Below, in pieces: positions 16,644-24,304 of a stretch of 37,282 bases of DNA. Within the stretch, counting starts at the first letter, position 1. The number at the start of each line of letters is the position of its first letter. The position numbers were made by a program, and so were the translations under genes. This stretch comes from Actinobacteria bacterium 13_1_20CM_4_69_9 (GTDB lineage Bacteria > Actinomycetota > Thermoleophilia > Gaiellales > Gaiellaceae). Location of the stretch: positions 1 to 37,282 of the forward strand of contig MNJC01000092.1 of assembly GCA_001920085.1 (NCBI GenBank), given 5' to 3'. The notes under the pieces were generated by a model. The model searched no databases. It was not told the DNA's origin and saw only the letters and a program-made list of their open reading frames with translations.

Positions 16644-16650
16644 GAGAATA
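16644..16650. promoter_or_regulatory. Overlapping divergent -10 boxes, nitroreductase / acylphosphatase
   Basis: GAGAATA: the minus strand reads TATTCT six bases before the nitroreductase GTG 16638. The plus strand reads GAGAAT seven bases before the acylphosphatase GTG 16657. Confidence 0.4.
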
Positions 16651-16656
16651 CGGCCT

Positions 16657-16923
16657 GTGATCCGCCGCCGAGTCGTCGTCCACGGCCACGTGCAGGGTGT
16701 GTTCTTTCGCGACTCTCTGCGACGGCTCGCGCAGCAGCGCGGCGTCGGCGGTTGGGCCGCGAACCGTGCGGACGGCGCGGTCGAGGCCGTGTTCGAGGGC
16801 GAGCCCGACGCAGTCGAGCGCCTCGTCGACTTCTGCCGCTCAGGACCGCGCGGGGCACGCGTCGACCGTCTCGACGTTGTCGAAGAAGAACCGGAGGGCT
16901 TGTCTAAATTCGCCGTGGCTTAG
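16657..16923 (+). CDS. acyP: Acylphosphatase
   Basis: 88 residues, the usual size of this small cytoplasmic enzyme that hydrolyses carboxyl-phosphate bonds. The catalytic arginine is Arg18 in VQGVFFRDSL and the catalytic asparagine is Asn36 in GWAANRADG. The last part (VDRLDVVEEEPEG..KFAV) matches family ends. The GTG start is 18 bases from the divergent nitroreductase start. The stop codon lies inside a perfect 19-base inverted repeat. Confidence 0.95.
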   Translation: MIRRRVVVHGHVQGVFFRDSLRRLAQQRGVGGWAANRADGAVEAVFEGEPDAVERLVDFCRSGPRGARVDRLDVVEEEPEGLSKFAVA

Positions 16924-16937
16924 GGACAGTCCCTAAG
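16919..16937. repeat. Perfect 19-base inverted repeat with GGGACAGTCCC core
   Basis: Nine-base arms around a single central A, covering the acylphosphatase stop and facing the convergent guaA end. A partial copy (ACATGTCCC) follows at once. It shares its core with the element at 33754-33774. Confidence 0.7.
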
Positions 16938-16946
16938 ACATGTCCC

Positions 16947-18467
16947 TCATTCCCACTCGATCGTGGCGGGGGGTTTCGAGCTGAGGTCGAGGGCGACGCG
17001 GTTGACGCCCGGGATCTCGTTGATGATGCGGCTCGAGATCGTCTCGAGCAGGTCGTACGGGAGGCGCGCCCAGTCGGCCGTCATCGCATCCTCCGACGTC
17101 ACGGCGCGCAGCACGATCGGGTACGCGTACGTCCGCTCGTCGCCCTGCACGCCGACCGAGCGGATCGCGGGCAGCACCGCGAAGGACTGCCACAGCTCGC
17201 GGTAGAGGCCGGCGCGGCGGATCTCCTCCTGCAGGATCGCATCCGCCGTGCGGAGGATCTCGAGGCGCTCGGCGGTGACGTCGCCGATGATGCGAATCGC
17301 GAGGCCCGGCCCCGGGAAGGGCTGGCGCCAGACCATCCGCTCCGGCATGCCGAGCTCCTCGCCCACGCGCCGCACCTCGTCCTTGAAGAGCAGCCGGAGC
17401 GGCTCGACGAGCTCCATGCGCATGTCCGCCGGCAGGCCGCCGACGTTGTGGTGGGACTTGATCTTCGCCGCCACCTCGTCGTCGCCGCCCGACTCGATCA
17501 CGTCGGAGTAGAGCGTCCCCTGCACCAGGAACCGCACGTCGCCCAGCTTCGCCGCTTCCTCTTCGAAGACGCGGATGAACTCCTCGCCGACGATCTTCCG
17601 CTTCTGCTCCGGATCGTCGACGCCGGAGAGCCGCGAGAGGAAGCGCTCCTGCGCCTGAACGTGCACGAGCGGGACGTGGTAGTGACCGCCGAACGTCTCG
17701 ACGACCTGCTCGGCCTCGTTCTCGCGCAGCAGGCCGTGGTCGACGAAGACGCAGGTCAGCTGATCGCCGACGGCCTTGTGGACGAGCAGCGCCGCGACCG
17801 CCGAGTCGACGCCGCCGCTGAGCGCGCACAGCACGCGGGCGCGGCCGACCTGCGCGCGGATGCGCTCGACCTGCTCCTCGATCACGGCCGCCGGCGTCCA
17901 GGCGGACGGCGCCCCGGCGACGGTGTACAGGAAGTTCTTCAGGAGATCCTGGCCGTGCGGCGTGTGTACGACCTCGGGGTGGAACTGCACGCCGTAGAGG
18001 CCGCGGTCGCGCTGCTCGAACGCGGCGACCGGCGTCGACGTCGAGACGGCGACGACCTCCGCTCCCGCCGGCGGCGCGGTCACCGTGTCGCGGTGCGACA
18101 TCCACACGGTCTGCTCGTCGGGCAGACCGGCGAAGAGCTGCGACTCGACCGCGGTCATCGCCGTCTTCCCGAACTCGGACACGCCGGTGCGCTCGACCTT
18201 GCCGCCGAGATCGAGCGCCATGAGCTGGGCGCCGTAACAGATGCCGAGCGTCGGGATGCCGAGGTCGAAGAGCGCGGGATCGATGCGCGGCGCGCCCTCG
18301 GCGTACACGGACGCCGGCCCGCCGCTCAGGATCAGCGCATGCGGGTTGCGCGCGCGCACCTGCTCGGCCGTCACGCGGTGGCCGACGAGCTCGGAGTACA
18401 CGCGGGCATCACGCACGCGCCGCGCGATCAGCTGCGCGTACTGCCCACCGAGATCCAACACGAGCAC
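16947..18467 (-). CDS. guaA: GMP synthase (glutamine-hydrolysing)
   Basis: Converts XMP to GMP. 506 residues in three parts: class I glutaminase (Cys77 in GICYGAQL, His163/Glu165 in QFHPEVVH), ATP-pyrophosphatase with the PP-loop SGGVDSA (217-223), and the dimerisation domain ending SSKPPATIEWE. The GTG start has GAGGAG six bases upstream, and no other start exists in frame before it. It lies 40 bases after guaB and is probably co-transcribed with it. It depends on GuaB for XMP, so the broken guaB upstream matters. Confidence 0.98.
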   Translation of the reverse strand: MLVLDLGGQYAQLIARRVRDARVYSELVGHRVTAEQVRARNPHALILSGGPASVYAEGAPRIDPALFDLGIPTLGICYGAQLMALDLGGKVERTGVSEFGKTAMTAVESQLFAGLPDEQTVWMSHRDTVTAPPAGAEVVAVSTSTPVAAFEQRDRGLYGVQFHPEVVHTPHGQDLLKNFLYTVAGAPSAWTPAAVIEEQVERIRAQVGRARVLCALSGGVDSAVAALLVHKAVGDQLTCVFVDHGLLRENEAEQVVETFGGHYHVPLVHVQAQERFLSRLSGVDDPEQKRKIVGEEFIRVFEEEAAKLGDVRFLVQGTLYSDVIESGGDDEVAAKIKSHHNVGGLPADMRMELVEPLRLLFKDEVRRVGEELGMPERMVWRQPFPGPGLAIRIIGDVTAERLEILRTADAILQEEIRRAGLYRELWQSFAVLPAIRSVGVQGDERTYAYPIVLRAVTSEDAMTADWARLPYDLLETISSRIINEIPGVNRVALDLSSKPPATIEWE

Positions 18468-18507
18468 CGGGCGCTCCTCGGGAGTGCGCTCCGGCAGCGG
18501 CAGGATC

Positions 18508-19883
18508 TCAGCGCCGATAGTTGGGAGCCTCCTTCGTGATCGTGACGTCGTGCGGATGGCTCTCGCGCAGCCCGGCGGCGGTGATGCGAATGAACTGGGC
18601 TCGCTTCATGTCCTCGATCGTGGCGGCGCCGCAGTAGCCCATCGCCTGGCGGAGGCCGCCGACGAGCTGGTGCAGGATCGCCGCGAGCGGGCCCTTGTAC
18701 GGGACGCGTCGCCCTGCTGCAGGACGACCTCGCCGGGGCTCTCGTCGGTGCCCGCGAGCAGCGAGCCCGCCATGACGGAGTCCGCGCCGGCTGCGATCGC
18801 CTTCGCGATGTCGCCGGACGACGTCATCCCTCCGTCCGCGATCACGGGAACCGTCGCAACGCGCGCACACTCGTAGATCGCCGTGATCTGCGGGACGCCG
18901 ACGCCGGCGACGACGCGCGTCGTGCAGATGCTGCCGGGCCCTACTCCCGTCTTCACCGCATCGGCACCGGCCGCCTCGAGTGCTTCGGTCGCCTCCGCCG
19001 TCGCGACGTTGCCGGCGATCACCTGAATGTCCCACTCCGACTTCACGCGCTCGACCATCTGTGGCACCGCCGCGGAATGCCCGTGCGCGGTGTCGACGAC
19101 GAGCACGTCGACGCCCGCTTCGACGAGCGCCTCCGCGCGCTCCCAGGCATCCGGCCCCACACCGACTGCTGCGCCGACGCGCAAGCGCCCCTGACCGTCC
19201 TTCGTCGCGTTCGGAAACTCGATGAGCTTCTGAATGTCCTTGACCGTGATCAACCCGCGGAGCCGGCCCTCGGCGTCGACGACGGGGAGCTTCTCGATCT
19301 TGTGCCGGTGCAGCATCGCCTCGGCCTCACGGAGGGTCGTGCCGACCGGCGCGGTCACGAGCCCCTCCGAGGTCATCAGCGCCGAGACGGGCTGCGACGT
19401 GTCGGGCGCGAAGCGCAGGTCTCGGTTGGTCAGGATCCCGACGAGCCTCGCGTCGGAGTCCGTGATCGGCACGCCCGAGATGTGGTAGCGCGCCATCAGC
19501 TCGAGTGCGTCGGAGACGAGCGCGTCCGCCGGCAGCGTCACGGGCTCGACGATCATCCCGGACTCCGAGCGCTTCACCTTGTCGACCTCCGCGATTTGCG
19601 CGTCGATCGGCAGGTTGCGGTGGATGATCCCGATACCGCCCTCGCGCGCGAGCGCGATCGCGAGGCGCGCCTCGGTGACGGTGTCCATCGCCGCGGAGAC
19701 GATCGGGATCTCGATCGTGAGGTCGCGGGTGAGCCGCGTCGCGGTCGAGACGTCGTTCGGGAGGACGCGCGACTCGGCCGGGACGAGCAGGACGTCGTCG
19801 AACGTCAGCCCTTCACGCGAGAACTTGCGATCGAGCTCGACGAGGCGTTCCAGCTGCGCCTGATCGAGCTTCAGACCCTCCAT
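18508..19883 (-). pseudogene. guaB: IMP dehydrogenase, disrupted by a deletion and frameshift
   Basis: The first 392 codons (19883 to 18708) read as a good IMPDH: N-terminal barrel, two CBS domains (about residues 112-225), and the catalytic loop GVGPGSICTTR with Cys320. After ESPGEVVLQQGD the frame changes to nonsense. The correct C-terminus (RVPYKGPLAAILHQLVGG to HDVTITKEAPNYRR) continues in another frame from about 18707 to 18508. The two parts cannot be joined by a simple one-base shift. The flap that normally lies between (YRGMGSLGAM...RYF...KLVPEGIEG, about 40-45 residues, including the Arg-Tyr base pair used for hydrolysis) is absent. As written it cannot make active enzyme. A TATCTT box six bases before the ATG suggests a leaderless promoter. 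It is either a true pseudogene or an assembly fault. Confidence 0.85.
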
Positions 19884-19889
19884 CCGCCA

Positions 19890-19895
19890 AAGATA
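19890..19895 (-). promoter_or_regulatory. -10 box of guaB (leaderless)
   Basis: TATCTT on the minus strand, six bases before the guaB ATG, with no ribosome binding site. Confidence 0.45.
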
Positions 19896-19904
19896 ACGAA
19901 CGGT

Positions 19905-19930
19905 CCTGACGTCCCGGAGGCGTCGTCAGG
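19905..19930 (-). terminator. Possible hairpin at the end of the pfkB-like gene
   Basis: Seven-base arms (CCTGACG/CGTCAGG) separated by 12 bases, overlapping the pfkB-like stop. There is no T-run, so it is only a candidate terminator or operator between this gene and guaB. Confidence 0.3.
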
Positions 19931-20867
19931 TCGACACGGGCTCGAGCTCGCGGACGTCGACGCCGTTCTGGAGCCGCCCCGCGTCGCGCGGCTCGAAGCG
20001 GCCGGCGCCGACCTCGAGCGTGGACGCCGCGCCGGCGGCGACCGCGGCGCGCAGGGAATCCTCGAGCGACCGGTCGGCCGTGCGCGCAGCGAGGAAGGCC
20101 GCCAGCAGGACGTCTCCGGCGCCGACACCCGACACGGGCTCGACCTGGGGCGCGATCGCTCGCAGCCGCACCCGCTTCCGCTCTGCACGGAAGAGGCCGA
20201 AGCTCCGCGTCTCGGAGGTGATCAGGACGTTGCGCGCGCCCATGTCGGCGATCCGCTCGACGGCCATCAGGTAGTCCTCGTCGTCGCGGAACTCCTGGCC
20301 GACGAGGCCCTCGGCTTCGCGCTGGTTGGGCGTGACGAGAAACGGCTCCGCCTCGACGCCGAGCCGCAGCGGAGTTCCCTCCGAGTCGAGGACGGCGGCC
20401 ACGTGCCGGCGGTTCAGGTCACGGATCGCCTCCGCGTAGAACGAGTCCTCGACTCCCCGCGGCAGCGTCCCCGAGAAGACGACCATGTCGGCGCCCCGCG
20501 AGAGGTAGCTGATCTTCTCCATCAGCATCACGAGCTCCTCGGGCTCGACGTGCGGGCCCCACTCGTTGATCTCCGTGTACGTCGCCGTCGTCGGATCGAC
20601 GACGGCGGTCGAGGTGCGCGACTCGTCGGCGATCCGGACAAAGTCGTTGAGGATCGCCTCGGAGGTCAGCTCCTCGACGATCCGGGTGCCCGTGCGCCCG
20701 CCGGCAAGCCCGGTCGCGACGACGGGAACGTCGAGCCGCTTGAGCGCGCGCGCGACGTTGATTCCCTTGCCGCCGGCAAGCGTCAGCCCCTGGCTCGCAC
20801 GGTGACGCTGCCCGAGCTGGAAGTTCGGCACCGTCAGCGTGCGGTCGATCGCCGCGTTGAGCGTGAC
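19926..20867 (-). CDS. PfkB-family hexose kinase (1-phosphofructokinase-like), start codon missing
   Basis: At least 313 residues. Substrate-side motif LAGGKGINVARAL, SGTLPRGV in the middle, LVTPNQREAEGLVG, and the catalytic GVGAGDVLLAAFLA (Asp near residue 252) place it with FruK/PfkB/LacC-type kinases that phosphorylate phospho-sugars. The protein begins cleanly at VTLNAAIDRTLTV, where relatives have only a Met and two to five residues more. Yet no ATG, GTG or TTG stands in frame there. The nearest in-frame start upstream is far inside the carboxypeptidase gene; downstream, GTG 20829-20831 would remove the first strand. The 5' end seems to have been lost in a deletion joining it to the upstream gene. 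The listed end is the first recognisable codon. Confidence 0.8.
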   Translation of the reverse strand, partial: VTLNAAIDRTLTVPNFQLGQRHRASQGLTLAGGKGINVARALKRLDVPVVATGLAGGRTGTRIVEELTSEAILNDFVRIADESRTSTAVVDPTTATYTEINEWGPHVEPEELVMLMEKISYLSRGADMVVFSGTLPRGVEDSFYAEAIRDLNRRHVAAVLDSEGTPLRLGVEAEPFLVTPNQREAEGLVGQEFRDDEDYLMAVERIADMGARNVLITSETRSFGLFRAERKRVRLRAIAPQVEPVSGVGAGDVLLAAFLAARTADRSLEDSLRAAVAAGAASTLEVGAGRFEPRDAGRLQNGVDVRELEPVST

Positions 20868-21910
20868 ACGGCGCGCTGCGCGACGAGCGCGCGGCGTGCG
20901 ACGAGCCGACGGCCGGAGTAGACGCGAACCTCGCCGACATGCTGGCCGCGCGTCACCGGCAGCGACAGCGCCGCCGGCGCGACGACCCGCTCGACGAGCG
21001 GCCGATCGATTCGCACCGCGGCGGCGGCCCCCTTCGCGGCGACGATCGGCACTTTGCCCTTGCCATAGCCGACCGACGCTCTCAGGTACACGCGCTGCGG
21101 GTCGACCACCCACGCCGGCCTGTAGCGCGAGATGCCCCAGCGCAGCAGCGCGGCAAGGTCGGCGTTCCGCTGCGACCGCGTCGGGCTGCCGAGCACCGTC
21201 GTGTAGAGCGTGACGCCGTTCCGCCGCACGGCCGCGACCTCGCACCAGCCCGCCGCTGACGTGTGACCGGTCTTGACGCCGTACAGCCCGCCGAACACGC
21301 CGAGCAAGTCGTTCCACGTGTGCAGCCGGCGGCCGCCCGAGATGGACGCCGTCCGCTCGCGCACCACCGCACGGATGCGCGGATCCCGCATCGCGGCCTC
21401 GGCGAGCCGCGTCACGTCGAGCGCCGTCGAATAGTGGTTGCTCGCGTCGAGGCCGTCCGGTCGCGCGAAGTGCGTGCGCGCCAGGCCGAGCTCGGACGCC
21501 TTGAGATTCATCATCCGGACGAACGCTGCCTCGTTGCCGCGCGCGACGTAGTCGGCGAGCGCGTCCGCCGCGTCGTTCGCGCTCTGGATCAGCGCGCCCT
21601 TCACGAGATCGCCGACGGTAATCCGCTCACCGGCATGCAGGTTGATCGTCGACTCGCCCACGTCCGCGGCCTCGCGCTGCACGCGCACGACGTCCGTCAA
21701 CTTCGCGTGGTCGAGCGCAACCATGATCGTCATCAGCTTGGTGATGCTCGCGATCGGCACTCGCGCCCACGCTCGCCTCTGCGCGAGAACCTCGCCCGTT
21801 GCGGGATTGACGACGAAGTACGCGCGGGCCGAGACGGCAGGTGCGCCGGCATGTGCAGGAGTTGCGAAGACGAGCGCCGCAGCTGCAACGGCGAGCAGGC
21901 GAAGCCTCAC
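20834..21910 (-). CDS. Serine-type D-Ala-D-Ala carboxypeptidase (S11 family, PBP5/6-like)
   Basis: Trims the stem peptide of peptidoglycan outside the membrane. 358 residues. The signal peptide is RLRLLAVAAAALVFATPAHA. Catalytic motifs are S55-x-x-K58 (ASITK), S110-A-N, and K213-T-G (VKTGHTSAAG). A beta-rich C-terminal domain follows. The last ~13 residues (AVSRSTRRSTAR) are read from the start of the pfkB-like gene in another frame and do not look native, so the original C-terminus, often a membrane-binding helix, may be lost. GTG 21910 sits eight bases after a TAGCCT box; TTG 21919 is an alternative start. Confidence 0.88.
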   Translation of the reverse strand: MRLRLLAVAAAALVFATPAHAGAPAVSARAYFVVNPATGEVLAQRRAWARVPIASITKLMTIMVALDHAKLTDVVRVQREAADVGESTINLHAGERITVGDLVKGALIQSANDAADALADYVARGNEAAFVRMMNLKASELGLARTHFARPDGLDASNHYSTALDVTRLAEAAMRDPRIRAVVRERTASISGGRRLHTWNDLLGVFGGLYGVKTGHTSAAGWCEVAAVRRNGVTLYTTVLGSPTRSQRNADLAALLRWGISRYRPAWVVDPQRVYLRASVGYGKGKVPIVAAKGAAAAVRIDRPLVERVVAPAALSLPVTRGQHVGEVRVYSGRRLVARRALVAQRAVSRSTRRSTAR

Positions 21911-21918
21911 GAGCCTCA

Positions 21919-21924
21919 AGGCTA
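21919..21924 (-). promoter_or_regulatory. Possible -10 box of the carboxypeptidase gene
   Basis: TAGCCT on the minus strand, eight bases before GTG 21910. It overlaps the LysM stop codon, so it may be chance. Confidence 0.3.
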
Positions 21925-22191
21925 GCCGACGCGTATGCGCTGCCCGGGCTGGAGCGCGCTCGGGTCGACGCCGGGATTGAGCGTCAGCAGTTGATCGACC
22001 GTCGTGTTGTACTTCGCCGCCACCTCGCCCAGTGTGTCGCCGCTCTGGACCACGTAATACTGCGCGTTGGCCGGCGTCGTGGTGCTGACGGTGGCGGAGT
22101 CGGTAAGGGTGATCGTCGTCGTCGGCGCTGCCGCGTTCGTGGTCTGCGCGGAGGTCGTCGGCGCGCGCGCCAGCCGCGCGCCACTTACCAG
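21922..22191 (-). CDS. LysM-domain protein, N-terminally reduced
   Basis: About 89 residues. The C-terminal half is a complete LysM motif (YYVVQSGDTLGEVAAKYNTTVDQLLTLNPGVDP...LQPGQRIRV), a peptidoglycan/GlcNAc-binding module. A Thr/Ala-rich linker (PTTSAQTTNAAAPTTT) precedes it. Relatives of this layout normally have a signal or membrane helix before the linker; none is present here. There is also no ATG/GTG/TTG in frame: only CTG 22191, overlapping the pyrF stop, could start it. A GTG at 22184 is in another frame. It is probably a remnant, or a gene whose anchor was deleted. It sits just upstream of the wall carboxypeptidase gene, which fits a wall-linked role. Confidence 0.6.
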   Translation of the reverse strand: MVSGARLARAPTTSAQTTNAAAPTTTITLTDSATVSTTTPANAQYYVVQSGDTLGEVAAKYNTTVDQLLTLNPGVDPSALQPGQRIRVG

Positions 22192-23093
22192 CCAGAGACG
22201 GCCCAGACCTCGCGCCGCAGCCTGGCCGCCTCGGCGGCGGCGGCCGTGCGCCAGTCCTCGCCGCTCGAGCGGAAGGCGTAGAGCACGCTCCGCGAGGCGC
22301 TGACGAGCGCGCTCGCCGGGCCGCTCGTGAACGCGCGGGCAACGTCCGCCGGAGTCGCGCCCTGCGCGCCGACGCCCGGCAGGAGCAGGATCGAGCGCGG
22401 GAGCAGCTTCCTCGCCTCGCCCACGGCCCTGGGGTGCGTGGCGCCGACAACTGCGCCGACGGCGGAGAGGCCGCGCTCGCCGACGAGGTCGGCGCCCCAT
22501 TCCGCCACGAGCTCGGCCACCTGATGCCAGACATGGCGGCCGTCGGAGAGGACGAGATCCTGCACCTCGCCGCCGCCGGCGTTCGACGTCTTGACCACGC
22601 AGAAGAGACCGGCGCCGCCCCGGCGGCACGCCGCGAGGAACGGGTCGAGCGAGTCCCGCCCGAGATAGGGGTTCACGGTCACGGCGTCGGCGAGCGGCTC
22701 ACGGCCGTCGGCCCCCTCGAGATACGCGGACGCGTACGCCCGCGCGGTCGAGCCGATGTCACCGCGCTTCGCGTCGGCGATCACCTGGAGGCCCGCCGCA
22801 CGCGCATAAGCGCACACGTTCTCGAGCCCACGGATGCCGTCGGAGCCGAGGGCCTCGAAAAACGCGACCTGCGGCTTGACCGCCACGACGTACGGCGCGA
22901 CCGCGTCGACGATGCCGCGGCAGAAGCGGGCGCACGCGTCGGCGGCGTCCGGCCGTCCGAGGTGCGCATCTCCGCGCAGCTCCACCGGGAGCAGGTCGGG
23001 ACGCGGATCGAGCCCGACGACGAGTTGCGACCGCTTGTGCTCGACGGCCTCCGCGAGGCGGTCGGCGAAGTGCGTCGTCGCGACGGTCGCCAC
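22185..23093 (-). CDS. pyrF: Orotidine 5'-phosphate decarboxylase, type 2
   Basis: Last step of UMP synthesis. 302 residues, of the longer type 2 group: LVVGLDPRPDLLP near the start, VAVKPQVAFFEALGSDG, and the catalytic DAKRGDIGSTARAYA. The C-terminal phosphate site is LLLPGVGAQGATP. GTG 23093 is chosen because it lies seven bases behind a TACGCT box and begins at the usual family position. The longer frame upstream carries no homology. pyrE lies nearby on the same strand, with the HU gene between them. Confidence 0.95.
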   Translation of the reverse strand: MATVATTHFADRLAEAVEHKRSQLVVGLDPRPDLLPVELRGDAHLGRPDAADACARFCRGIVDAVAPYVVAVKPQVAFFEALGSDGIRGLENVCAYARAAGLQVIADAKRGDIGSTARAYASAYLEGADGREPLADAVTVNPYLGRDSLDPFLAACRRGGAGLFCVVKTSNAGGGEVQDLVLSDGRHVWHQVAELVAEWGADLVGERGLSAVGAVVGATHPRAVGEARKLLPRSILLLPGVGAQGATPADVARAFTSGPASALVSASRSVLYAFRSSGEDWRTAAAAEAARLRREVWAVSGW

Positions 23094-23100
23094 GTCAAGC

Positions 23101-23106
23101 AGCGTA
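23101..23106 (-). promoter_or_regulatory. -10 box of pyrF (leaderless)
   Basis: TACGCT on the minus strand, seven bases before GTG 23093; no ribosome binding site is present. Confidence 0.45.
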
Positions 23107-23147
23107 CTGACCTCCGACGACGGCGCCCGGACAGGTGCCGTGAGACA

Positions 23148-23176
23148 GCGAAGGCCGCGCAACGCGCGGCCTTCGC
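23148..23176. terminator. Strong hairpin between HU and pyrF genes
   Basis: Perfect 13-base inverted repeat (GCGAAGGCCGCGC and its complement) with a three-base loop, about 20 bases after the HU stop. The following bases on the minus strand are only modestly T-rich. It most likely ends HU transcription and protects the 3' end. Confidence 0.75.
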
Positions 23177-23197
23177 TCCAAGACGTCGAGAGTGTGC

Positions 23198-23479
23198 CTA
23201 GCCGCCCTTGACGGCCTGCTTCAACTGACTCCCTGCGCTGAACTTCGGCACCGTGGCAGCCGGGATCGTCACTTTCTGCGACGGGTTGCGCGGATTCACG
23301 CCTTGCCGCTCGGCGCGCCGCTGCGTGGTGAACTTCCCGAAGCCGGTGAACGCGACTTCGCCGCCGCCCCGCAGTGTGTCGGTGATCGCGTCGAGGAAGG
23401 CGTCCACGGCCCTCGCCGCATCACGGCTCGAGAGGCCCGACTTGTTGGCGACCTCGTTGACGAACTCCTGTTTGGTCAA
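23198..23479 (-). CDS. hup: HU family DNA-binding protein
   Basis: 93 residues, a typical histone-like HU: LTKQEFVNEVANKSGLSSRDA, VDAFLDAITDTLRGGGEVAFTGFGKF, the DNA-grasping arm with RNPSQ (GVNPRNPSQKVTIPA), and the end VPKFSAGSQLKQAV. It binds and bends DNA as a dimer and is nucleoid-associated. The TTG start is set by a very strong ribosome binding site (AGGAGGAG). It has its own promoter (TTGAGC, 17 bases, TAGGGT) and a strong hairpin after the stop, so it is probably a single-gene unit. Confidence 0.97.
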   Translation of the reverse strand: MTKQEFVNEVANKSGLSSRDAARAVDAFLDAITDTLRGGGEVAFTGFGKFTTQRRAERQGVNPRNPSQKVTIPAATVPKFSAGSQLKQAVKGG

Positions 23480-23518
23480 GTCCCGCTCCTCCTGTCGACG
23501 TTCGGACGACGGCAAAAG

Positions 23519-23547
23519 ACCCTAACAGCCGGGCCGGATCCGCTCAA
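23519..23547 (-). promoter_or_regulatory. Promoter of the HU gene
   Basis: -35 TTGAGC (23542-23547), a spacer of 17 bases, and -10 TAGGGT (23519-23524), followed by a leader of about 35 bases that ends in AGGAGGAG. It is the only promoter in the window with a clear -35 box at ideal spacing, fitting a highly expressed protein. Confidence 0.65.
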
Positions 23548-24101
23548 CCATGCGGTTTTGCGGGGGTTTTCACCGCTTCCAGAACCTCGCTGGCCCGGAA
23601 AATCGGAGCGAGGCGGATGCCCTGGTCGCCGAGGGCCTCGGCTCCGCCCTCCTCGCGATCGACGACGCAGACGGCCGTACGCACGACGAGACCGGCCGCA
23701 CGAAGCGCCTCCACTGCATCCACGAGCGCGCCGCCCGACGTGACCACGTCCTCGACGAGGCAGACGAGATCGCCCTCCTCGTACGCGCCTTCGAGTCGGT
23801 TCGACGTGCCGTGCTCCTTCGCCCCCTTCCGCACGATCACGAACGGGAGACCGCTCGCGAGCGAGCCCGCCGCCGCCAGCGCGACGGCGCCGAGCTCCGG
23901 GCCGGCGAGGCGGACCGCGTCGGGCTCGAGCTCCTCGACCGAGGCGGCGATGCGCTCGCCGAGCGCGCCGAGGATGTCCGGGCGCGTCTCGAAGCGGTAC
24001 TTGTCGAGGTAGTAGCGCGAGCGCCTCCCCGACCGCAGCACGAAGTCGCCCTCGAGATACGCCGCTTCGCGGAGCGCGAGCTTCAGCTCGTCGTCGGTCA
24101 A
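23544..24101 (-). CDS. pyrE: Orotate phosphoribosyltransferase
   Basis: Makes OMP from orotate and PRPP. 185 residues: SGRRSRYYLDKYRFETRP at the N-terminus, RLAGPELGAVALA, FVIVRKGAKEHGT (catalytic lysines of the flexible loop), and the PRPP loop LVEDVVTSGGALVDAV. The TTG start overlaps the stop of the small membrane protein gene in TTGA, so the two are coupled. Confidence 0.95.
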   Translation of the reverse strand: MTDDELKLALREAAYLEGDFVLRSGRRSRYYLDKYRFETRPDILGALGERIAASVEELEPDAVRLAGPELGAVALAAAGSLASGLPFVIVRKGAKEHGTSNRLEGAYEEGDLVCLVEDVVTSGGALVDAVEALRAAGLVVRTAVCVVDREEGGAEALGDQGIRLAPIFRASEVLEAVKTPAKPHG

Positions 24102-24304
24102 GCCGTACGCGTCTGGCCGATGAGCTGGCGCGCAAGCGGGAGCAGCCGGTCGGCGCCCGGCGAGCCGTTCGAGAGGGACAGCATCGAGCCGTCCTCGAAG
24201 TACAGATCGGCGCGCTCGGCGTGTGCCGTGCGGCGGCGGATGAACGCCGCGCCGATGAACAGGCCGATGAGCACGCCGAAGAGGAGCGCCCCGCTACGAC
24301 GCAT
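24098..24304 (-). CDS. Small membrane-anchored protein of unknown function
   Basis: 68 residues. A short basic start (MRRSG) is followed by one hydrophobic helix (ALLFGVLIGLFIGAAFI, about residues 6-22), then RRRTAHAERADLYFEDGSMLSLSNGSPGADRLLPLARQLI. This predicts a single-pass anchor with a small cytoplasmic domain. I do not recognise the family. The start overlaps the end of the roadblock gene by 11 bases and its stop overlaps the pyrE start, so the three are translated together. Confidence 0.75.
   Translation of the reverse strand: MRRSGALLFGVLIGLFIGAAFIRRRTAHAERADLYFEDGSMLSLSNGSPGADRLLPLARQLIGQTRTA

Noticed and set aside
19077..20921. Plus-strand frame of about 600 codons opposite guaB and the pfkB-like gene
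   Set aside because: Shadow of the coding strand; no domain, and its borders do not match any promoter or ribosome binding site.
23148..23176. Perfect inverted repeat considered as a CRISPR repeat or attachment site
   Set aside because: Single copy, no spacers, and its place after the HU gene fits a terminator.
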